Positions 7,328 to 11,722 of a DNA stretch of 11,722 bases are shown here, piece by piece. Both the position numbers and the translations under genes were made by a program. The stretch is from the NCBI GenBank assembly GCA_944385595.1, contig CALWXY010000076.1:1-11722 (forward strand), given 5' to 3'. This stretch comes from an uncultured Oscillospiraceae bacterium (GTDB taxonomy: Bacteria > Bacillota > Clostridia > Oscillospirales > Oscillospiraceae). The stretch's first letter is position 1; each line of letters starts with the position of its first letter. The notes beneath the pieces were generated by a model. The model searched no databases. It saw nothing but the letters and a program-made list of their open reading frames with translations, and was not told the DNA's origin.

Positions 7328-7347
7328 TATAATTTTCAGAAATTATA
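7328..7347. promoter_or_regulatory. Perfect A/T-rich inverted repeat upstream of the operon promoter (candidate operator)
   Basis: TATAATTTTCAGAAATTATA: 8-bp arms TATAATTT/AAATTATA around TCAG, lying 13 bp upstream of the -35 element. Suited to a dimeric regulator acting on the transporter promoter, plausibly the RpiR protein encoded just beyond. The AT content makes chance palindromes more likely here than in the coding DNA. Confidence 0.4.
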
Positions 7348-7356
7348 GACCCCTGA

Positions 7357-7367
7357 GAAAAATTTTC
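7357..7367. promoter_or_regulatory. Short GAAAA-A-TTTTC palindrome between the rpiR stop and the operon promoter (candidate RpiR site)
   Basis: GAAAAATTTTC, 5-bp arms with one central base, 7 bp past the rpiR stop codon and 41 bp upstream of the -35 element. It has the same GAAAA...TTTTC form as the repeat at 9577-9591 in the divergent promoter region, which is the reason for listing it. Confidence 0.35.
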
Positions 7368-7373
7368 ACGCGA

Positions 7374-8228
7374 TTAAATATGCTTGGTGGCGAGGGCGGC
7401 GGCGACGCGCTTTCTGACCTCCGCTCCCTCCTGGCCGCGGCGGCGGCAGAGCTCGGCGAAGAGCAGGTCGACGATAAAGAGCTGCGCCATGCGCGCGGGG
7501 ATGGAGCCGGGCTGGAGCGGCCCCTCGTTTGAGCCGCAGCGGAGAATCACGTCCGCGAAGGCGGAGGCCGGGGACTTGAAGAAGTGGGTGACGAGGATGA
7601 TTTTGGCCTTCTGCTCGCGTGCTATGGCGAGGGTGTCGACCAGCTCGCGGGTGGAGCCGGAGTAGGAGAAGAAGAGGACGGCGTCGCGCGGGCTGAGAGT
7701 GGCGGCGGCGATGGTCTGCAGGTGCGAGTCATAGACCGGGAGGAAGCCCGGCATGGCCGTGGAGAAGAGGTGGGCCGCCTCGTTTGCCATGATCATGGAG
7801 CCGCCCTGGCCCATGCAGAGCACCTTGTCGGCGTTCTGCATGAAGTCGCAGGCGGTGGAGATATCGGCGGGGCGGATCATCTCCATGGTCTGAACGATGG
7901 CGTCGCAGTCGAGGGCGTAGAGCTTGCGGCAGAGCTCGGGGATGGTGTCGCTCTGCTCGATGAGCCTGTCGGGGTCGGGGCCGGAGAGGCTGACGGCGGA
8001 GCTTGCGACCGCGAGCTTGAACATGCTGTAGCCCTTGTAGCCCAGCCTGCGGCAGAAGCGGGAGACTGTGGCCTCCGCGACTGAGCAGGACTCGGCGAGC
8101 TGGGAGATGGACATGTACTGTGTTTCAGTTTTGTGTGACGATATGTAGTCCGCGACCTTTTTTTCCGATGCGGTCAGCTGATAGTACTCGCTGCTTATCT
8201 TGTCAAAAATATTTTCATTGGGCTGCAT
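7374..8228 (-). CDS. RpiR-family transcriptional regulator (HTH plus SIS domain)
   Basis: Sugar-phosphate-responsive DNA-binding regulator of 284 residues. The N-terminal HTH_6 domain (about 3-78) has its helix-turn-helix at SISQLAESCSVAEATVSRFC (40-59) followed by RRLGYKGY. The C-terminal SIS domain (about 120-260) has MGQGGSMIMANEAAH (139-153) and the phosphate-binding FFSYSGSTRE (186-195). ATG 8228 has GGAG 5 nt upstream. It follows the epimerase gene by 29 nt and is probably cotranscribed with it. RpiR-type NanR proteins control sialic-acid genes in Vibrio and some Firmicutes, with ManNAc-6-P or GlcN-6-P as effectors; here GlcNAc-6-P or GlcN-6-P would be likely ligands. Activator or repressor role cannot be read from the sequence. 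Confidence 0.92.
   Translation of the reverse strand: MQPNENIFDKISSEYYQLTASEKKVADYISSHKTETQYMSISQLAESCSVAEATVSRFCRRLGYKGYSMFKLAVASSAVSLSGPDPDRLIEQSDTIPELCRKLYALDCDAIVQTMEMIRPADISTACDFMQNADKVLCMGQGGSMIMANEAAHLFSTAMPGFLPVYDSHLQTIAAATLSPRDAVLFFSYSGSTRELVDTLAIAREQKAKIILVTHFFKSPASAFADVILRCGSNEGPLQPGSIPARMAQLFIVDLLFAELCRRRGQEGAEVRKRVAAALATKHI
8204..8216. promoter_or_regulatory. Possible RpiR-like site inside the 5' end of the rpiR gene
   Basis: Read on the minus strand GAAAATATTTTTG agrees with the palindrome GAAAATAATTTTC (9578-9590) at 11 of 13 positions. It overlaps codons 5-9 of the regulator gene. Low confidence, since it also simply encodes ENIFD with AT-rich codons, but such codons are unusual in this GC-rich coding DNA. 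Confidence 0.2.
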
Positions 8229-8257
8229 GTTCGCTCCATTTCCGCCGCGCAGCGGGC

Positions 8258-9472
8258 TCAGGCTCTGTCGAGGATCTGGCCGATCATGGTGTCGACCATG
8301 ATCAGCATACGCGGCAGATGGAAGGGCCCCTTGAAGGTGCTGCCTTTGGCGGGCGGCATGGTGGGCTTGCCGTCGCGTCTGAGGTAGCCGTACCACTCGC
8401 CGAACTCCTCGTCGGCGAAATAGGTCTTGCAGTAGTCGAGGGTCTTTTTGAACCAGTCGAGGTATCTCTGCTCGCCGGTGTCGCGGTAGATCATCATGGA
8501 GGCGATGAGGATCTCGTCGTGCGGCCACCAGAGCTTCATGTCGTGCTCGTAGGACTCGGGGGGCTTGCCGAGGCAGTCGATGAAATAGAGCAGGCCGCCG
8601 TATTCCTTGTCCCAGCCGGCGTTGATGGCGCGGTCGAAGATCTCCATGGCGCCGCGGTATAGCTCCTTGTCGCCGCGGCGGTTGGCCTCTTCCATGATGA
8701 ACCAGGAGCACTCGATGTCGTGGCCGGGGTTCACGACTCTGCCCTCGGTGACGTCGCCGCGGAACTCGCCGTTGGGGCCGACGCTCTCGAGCGTGCAGCC
8801 GAGCTCGGGCTTGACGTGGTAGCGGAAGATCTGGTCGGTGCACTCTCTGGCGCGGAGGGCGTAGAGCTCGCGCTGCTCGGGGTCGACCCTGGTGAGGACG
8901 GAGGTGATGTTGAGGTATATCATGGGGTTTGCGAGGGCTCTGCCGGAGCGTGTCTCGGGGATGGTCTTGGGGCCGAGGCCGGCGGGGTCGGCGATGAGGC
9001 CGTTGTTGAGCTGCCAAATCAGCTCATAGGCCTCTCTGGCGCGGATGAGGCAGTCCCTGTCGCCGGTGACGCCGTAGTACTCGGCGTTGGCGATGCAGTA
9101 GAAGCCCTCGGAGAAGCAGTAGCGGCGCTGGCGGAGGGGCTTGCCGTCGCCGGTGACGGTGAAGTACATGCGCCTGCCGGCAGAGCGGTTGATGCAGTAT
9201 TTCTCCATGAAGTCGAGGCAGCTGCGGCTGGCCTCGAGCCACTCGTCCTTGACGCCGTAGACGGCGCAGAGGTAGGCGAAGGTCCAGGCACAGCGGCCCT
9301 GCATCCAGACGCTCTTGTCGGTGGAGTAGACCTCGCCGCGGCGGTCGAGGCAGGTGTATATGCCGCCGTTTACCTTGTCCATGCCGTTTTTGAGCCAGAA
9401 ATCTATGCTTCTCCCGAGCTGGCCGCGAATCCACTCGCGGCTCTCGAGGAGAAACTGTCTGTTGTTGTCCAT
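8258..9472 (-). CDS. N-acylglucosamine 2-epimerase (AGE/renin-binding-protein family)
   Basis: Interconverts ManNAc and GlcNAc in the cytoplasm, unphosphorylated. The 404-residue (alpha/alpha)6-barrel protein carries the landmarks of the true AGE/RnBP branch: MQGR (57-60, R60), NPGHDIECSWF (248-258, H251 and E254), YGGLLYF (291-297), KLWWPHDE (313-320, H318), FGEWYGYL (357-364) and KGPFHLPR (381-388, H385). H251 and H385 correspond to the essential His pair of the mammalian enzyme (248 and 382). These features separate it from cellobiose 2-epimerases. ATG 9472 is preferred over GTG 9481, because AAGGAG lies 8 nt upstream. First gene of a unit with the RpiR gene, driven by the promoter at 9534-9562. 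With nanA nearby and no nanE visible, it likely feeds ManNAc into GlcNAc metabolism. Confidence 0.9.
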   Translation of the reverse strand: MDNNRQFLLESREWIRGQLGRSIDFWLKNGMDKVNGGIYTCLDRRGEVYSTDKSVWMQGRCAWTFAYLCAVYGVKDEWLEASRSCLDFMEKYCINRSAGRRMYFTVTGDGKPLRQRRYCFSEGFYCIANAEYYGVTGDRDCLIRAREAYELIWQLNNGLIADPAGLGPKTIPETRSGRALANPMIYLNITSVLTRVDPEQRELYALRARECTDQIFRYHVKPELGCTLESVGPNGEFRGDVTEGRVVNPGHDIECSWFIMEEANRRGDKELYRGAMEIFDRAINAGWDKEYGGLLYFIDCLGKPPESYEHDMKLWWPHDEILIASMMIYRDTGEQRYLDWFKKTLDYCKTYFADEEFGEWYGYLRRDGKPTMPPAKGSTFKGPFHLPRMLIMVDTMIGQILDRA

Positions 9473-9533
9473 ATTCAACACTCCTTAATAAGATATATGT
9501 ATAGACCACGAGCAAACCTTTATGTCTGACTAC

Positions 9534-9562
9534 ATATTAACACCGGGGAAAGTGTTTTTCAA
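9534..9562 (-). promoter_or_regulatory. Sigma-A promoter for the epimerase-rpiR unit
   Basis: On the minus strand TTGAAA (9557-9562), 17-nt spacer, TAATAT (9534-9539): five of six and four of six matches to consensus. Predicted start near 9527, leader about 55 nt to the ATG at 9472. It is divergent from the plus-strand promoter at 9601-9629, with a palindrome between them. Confidence 0.6.
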
Positions 9563-9576
9563 CAAAAATAATGTTT

Positions 9577-9591
9577 AGAAAATAATTTTCT
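9577..9591. promoter_or_regulatory. 15-bp perfect palindrome between the divergent promoters (candidate RpiR operator)
   Basis: AGAAAATAATTTTCT, a perfect odd-length palindrome centred on 9584. It ends 9 bp before the plus-strand -35 (9601) and starts 14 bp beyond the minus-strand -35 (9562), so one bound regulator could affect both promoters. The GAAAAT/ATTTTC form resembles A/T palindromes reported for RpiR-family regulators, and similar sequences lie at 7357-7367 and 9707-9714. Confidence 0.5.
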
Positions 9592-9600
9592 TTGTTGGGG

Positions 9601-9629
9601 GTGACAAGACGGGCGGCCTGTGCTATAAT
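9601..9629 (+). promoter_or_regulatory. Sigma-A promoter with extended -10 for the ROK-esterase unit
   Basis: GTGACA (9601-9606), 17-nt spacer, TATAAT (9624-9629) preceded by TGC, giving an extended -10. Consensus -10, five of six -35 matches and ideal spacing. Predicted start near 9636, leader about 98 nt before ATG 9734. Confidence 0.82.
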
Positions 9630-9641
9630 GTGCCCATCGAA

Positions 9642-9660
9642 GGGCGGGCTTTGCCTGTCC
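9642..9660 (+). other. Leader hairpin near the 5' end of the ROK-esterase mRNA
   Basis: GGGCGGGC, TTT, GCCTGTCC pair as 8 bp with two G-U pairs in RNA and a tight 3-nt loop, starting within about 6 nt of the predicted transcript start. It may stabilise the 5' end. No U-tract follows it closely, so attenuation is not supported. Confidence 0.35.
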
Positions 9661-9701
9661 AGTATAATTTATAATATCCACCGCGGCGAAAGAAGTCGAA
9701 A

Positions 9702-9718
9702 ACCCTGAAATTTCGGGT
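9702..9718 (+). promoter_or_regulatory. Inverted repeat abutting the ROK-gene ribosome binding site
   Basis: ACCC, T, GAAATTTC, GGGT: arms pair throughout with one bulged T. It ends 3 nt before the GGAGG (9721-9725) that serves ATG 9734. The GAAATTTC core matches the GAAA...TTTC theme of the other candidate operators. It may be a protein site or a minor RNA structure next to the Shine-Dalgarno. Confidence 0.3.
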
Positions 9719-9733
9719 ATGGAGGTATATTTT

Positions 9734-11110
9734 ATGAATTGTCACGGCATAGAGTTCACGCTCAAACACGCCCCGGCGCTCGACCCCGGCTACATGCCCC
9801 TGCACAAATTCAACGAGGCCTTCCTCAAGGACGCGAAAAAGCCGCTCGGCATAGCCGTCGAGCGCGCCGGCGGACAGACCGCCGTGTATGAGACCTTCAT
9901 CCACGGCACGCCGGACATGGCGAAGGCCGACGAATACTACGTCGACCGCCTGGTGAAGACGGTGCTCTGGATGAAAGGCGGCTTCAAGGTCTACGTCCGC
10001 GGCGACGAGGAAATCTATAAGACGCTGAAAGCGGCCTACGCCCCCGGCGGCTCGCGCGCTTTCGACGCCGACTTCATGGCCGGCGTGTACGAGCGCCCGT
10101 TTGAGGTCGTGCTGTGCGAGGAGCTGCCGGAGGAGAAGAGCAGCCCGGAGGCCATAGGCCGCCACCTCGACGGCTGCCGCATAGGCTTCGACGCGGGCGG
10201 CAGCGACCGCAAGGTCTCCGCCGTCATCGACGGCGAGAGCGTGTTCTCCGAGGAGGTCGTCTGGTTCCCCAAGACCACCGAGGACCCGGATTACCACTTC
10301 CAGGGCATAGTCGACGCGATGAAGACGGCGGCGGCGCACATGCCGCGGGTCGACGCCATAGGCGTCTCGTCGGCGGGCATATACATAAACAACAGAACCA
10401 TGGTCGCCTCGCTGTTCCTCAAGGTGCCGAAGGACCTCTTTGACGCCAAGGTCAAGGACATCTACCTCCGCGCGGCGAAGGAGATTGGCGACGTGCCCAT
10501 AGTCGTCTGCAACGACGGCGACGTCTCCGCCCTCGCGGGCGCCATGAGCCTCGACGACAACAACGTCCTCGGCATAGCCATGGGCACGAGCGAGGCCGTC
10601 GGCTACGTCGACGCAAACGGCAACATCACCGGCTGGCTGAACGAGCTGGCATTTGTTCCCGTGGACGCGAACCCCGGCGCGATGGTCGACGAGTGGTCGG
10701 GCGACATAGGCTGCGGCGTGAAATACTTCTCGCAGGACAGCGTGATAAAGCTCGCCCCCGCCGCCGGAATCGAGCTGGACGAGAAGCTCTCGCCCGCCGA
10801 GAAGCTCAAGGTCGTGCAGAAGCTGATGGAGGATGGCGACAAGCGCGCCGCCGCGATTTACGAGAGCATAGGCGTCTACCTCGCGCACGCGCTGGCATTT
10901 TATTATGATATGTATGAGTATAAGCATGTCCTGCTGCTGGGGCGCGTCATGTCCGGCAAGGGCGGCGACCTCATACTCGACACCTGCAAGGCCGTCATGG
11001 CGGACGAGTACCCCGAGATAGCGAAGAAGATTAACCCCACCCTGCCGGACGAGAAGTTCCGCCGCGTGGGGCAGTCCGCCGCGGCCGCGTCGCTGCCGGA
11101 GATAAAGTGA
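9734..11110 (+). CDS. ROK-family protein with about 145-residue N-terminal extension, candidate N-acetylhexosamine kinase
   Basis: Cytoplasmic protein of 458 residues; ordinary ROK sugar kinases have about 300. The C-terminal part from about 149 has ROK/actin-fold ATPase marks: FDAGGSD (152-158, phosphate 1), GVSSAGIY (210-217), the catalytic-base segment CNDGDVSALAG (259-269, D261), AMGTSEAVG (282-290, phosphate 2) and LLGRVMSGKGGD (401-412, adenosine region). The classical ROK CxCGxxGC zinc motif is not visible; only SGDIGCGVKYF lies at about that place. Residues 1-148 form an extra region I cannot assign (IHGTPDMAKADEYYVDR and ARxFDADFM-like parts look ordered, not linker-like). ATG 9734 is chosen because GGAGG lies 8 nt upstream; an in-frame ATG at 9719 precedes that site. 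Context suggests GlcNAc or ManNAc phosphorylation. Function other than kinase is possible. Confidence 0.8.
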   Translation: MNCHGIEFTLKHAPALDPGYMPLHKFNEAFLKDAKKPLGIAVERAGGQTAVYETFIHGTPDMAKADEYYVDRLVKTVLWMKGGFKVYVRGDEEIYKTLKAAYAPGGSRAFDADFMAGVYERPFEVVLCEELPEEKSSPEAIGRHLDGCRIGFDAGGSDRKVSAVIDGESVFSEEVVWFPKTTEDPDYHFQGIVDAMKTAAAHMPRVDAIGVSSAGIYINNRTMVASLFLKVPKDLFDAKVKDIYLRAAKEIGDVPIVVCNDGDVSALAGAMSLDDNNVLGIAMGTSEAVGYVDANGNITGWLNELAFVPVDANPGAMVDEWSGDIGCGVKYFSQDSVIKLAPAAGIELDEKLSPAEKLKVVQKLMEDGDKRAAAIYESIGVYLAHALAFYYDMYEYKHVLLLGRVMSGKGGDLILDTCKAVMADEYPEIAKKINPTLPDEKFRRVGQSAAAASLPEIK

Positions 11111-11114
11111 GCGT

Positions 11115-11722
11115 ATGAGAAAGCACATCGTCTGCCTGGGCGACTCGAATACCCACGGCTACGCGCCCGCCGCACCCGGAGGCCGCTACGATGAGAGCGT
11201 CCGCTGGCCGTGCCTGCTGCAGTCGGCTCTGGGCGGGGACTGCCTGGTGATTGAGGAGGGTCTGAGCGGACGCACCACCGTGTTCAGCGACCCGACGGAG
11301 TTCGGCATGGCCGCCATAGACTATGTCTGGCCATGCCTGATGAGCCACGAGCCGGTGGAGCTGCTTATAATCATGCTCGGCACCAACGACGCGCGCGAGT
11401 GCTTCGCGGCGTCGCCGGTGATGATAACCCGCGGGCTTGAGCGCCTTGTGCGCAGGGCGCAGGCCGCGCCATGCTGGGCGCATGAGCCGCGCATACTCAT
11501 AGCCTCGCCCGCGCCTCTGCCCGACGAGGTCGAGACCGACCCTTTCAGCTCCGCCATAATGGGGCGCGGCGGCGCGGAAAAGACGAGGGCGCTGCCGCAG
11601 CTCTTCCGCGAGCTGGCGGAGCGCATGGGCTGCGCGTTTTTCGACGCGAGCGGCCTCGTGAGCTACGGCGGGGGCGACCACATGCACCTCTCGGCTGAGG
11701 AACACGCGCGCCTCGCCGCGGC
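11115..11722 (+). CDS. SGNH/GDSL hydrolase, MsAcT-like; candidate sialate O-acetylesterase (C-terminal end outside window)
   Basis: Serine esterase with a flavodoxin-like SGNH fold. The 202 visible residues show block I GDSNTHGY (9-16, nucleophile S11), block II EEGLSGRTT (47-55), block III MLGTNDA (87-93, N91) and block V GGDHMHLS (186-193, D188 and H191), so the catalytic set is complete. The order and spacing (VRWPCLL, IEEGLSGRTT, IIMLGTND, ILIASPAPL, EKT) closely resemble the Mycobacterium smegmatis arylesterase/acyltransferase of about 216 residues; only some ten residues should be missing. There is no signal peptide, so it acts inside the cell. It begins 4 nt after the ROK gene stop with only a weak ribosome site, implying coupling. 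In this locus de-O-acetylation of imported sialic acids is the simplest role; the substrate itself is not shown by the sequence. Confidence 0.88.
   Translation, partial: MRKHIVCLGDSNTHGYAPAAPGGRYDESVRWPCLLQSALGGDCLVIEEGLSGRTTVFSDPTEFGMAAIDYVWPCLMSHEPVELLIIMLGTNDARECFAASPVMITRGLERLVRRAQAAPCWAHEPRILIASPAPLPDEVETDPFSSAIMGRGGAEKTRALPQLFRELAERMGCAFFDASGLVSYGGGDHMHLSAEEHARLAA

Noticed and set aside
8229..9017. In-frame upstream extension of the rpiR frame into the epimerase gene
   Set aside because: The extension is an Arg/Pro-rich out-of-frame reading of the epimerase; RpiR proteins begin at the ATG 8228 with its own GGAG site.
9508..9520. TGGTCTATACA resembling half of a NagR/DasR-type GntR site
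   Set aside because: Only the left half matches and the mirrored ACCA is missing; no GntR gene in the window.
9623..11128. Long minus-strand open frame (501 codons) opposite the ROK gene
   Set aside because: Arg/Val/His-rich antisense shadow; the plus-strand gene has promoter, ribosome site and motifs.

Overview
This window carries a sialic-acid (N-acetylneuraminate, Neu5Ac) uptake and breakdown locus from a GC-rich, low-complexity-promoter Firmicute, most likely a gut-type member of class Clostridia. Reasons: sigma-A promoters of the TTGACA/TATAAT type, strong AGGAGG-like ribosome binding sites, a lipoprotein solute-binding protein with a Gram-positive style Ser/Thr/Pro/Ala linker, a free-standing MsmX/UgpC-type sugar ATPase, and an RpiR regulator. 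Coding DNA is visibly GC-rich (not computed) yet uses the isoleucine codon ATA often. Genus cannot be named from the sequence alone.

Layout. (1) A long minus-strand operon starts at a near-consensus promoter (7287-7315) and reads: solute-binding lipoprotein (5896-7227), a stem-loop (5843-5878), two MalF/MalG-type permeases (4852-5787, 3996-4832), the YhcH/NanQ sialate anomerase (3533-3991), nanA lyase (2585-3496), nagB (1827-2573), nagA (709-1830), then after a 179-bp GC-rich, hairpin-rich gap the 5' part of the transporter ATPase (1-529, cut by the window edge). (2) A second minus-strand unit upstream holds an N-acylglucosamine 2-epimerase (8258-9472) and an RpiR/SIS-domain regulator (7374-8228). 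(3) Divergent from it on the plus strand lie an N-terminally extended ROK-family protein (9734-11110) and an SGNH/GDSL esterase (11115 to the window end, almost complete).

How the genes fit together (inference from families and context). The ABC transporter imports the sugar; the SGNH esterase may remove O-acetyl groups; NanQ speeds anomer interconversion; NanA splits Neu5Ac to pyruvate and ManNAc; the epimerase turns ManNAc into GlcNAc; the ROK protein would phosphorylate GlcNAc to GlcNAc-6-P; NagA deacetylates and NagB deaminates/isomerises to fructose-6-P. There is no ManNAc-6-P epimerase of the NanE type in the window, so the route resembles the epimerase-then-kinase order known from Bacteroides fragilis rather than the usual kinase-then-NanE order of Firmicutes and E. 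coli. The RpiR protein is the obvious regulator, and A/T palindromes of the form GAAAA-N1-3-TTTTC lie beside the promoters.

The most interesting points are the alternative ManNAc route, the unusual ROK protein with a roughly 145-residue unknown N-terminal region and no visible ROK zinc motif, and the set of candidate operators. No tRNA, rRNA, CRISPR array, insertion sequence or phage gene was seen. The longest stretch without a gene is the 261-bp divergent promoter region (9473-9733).
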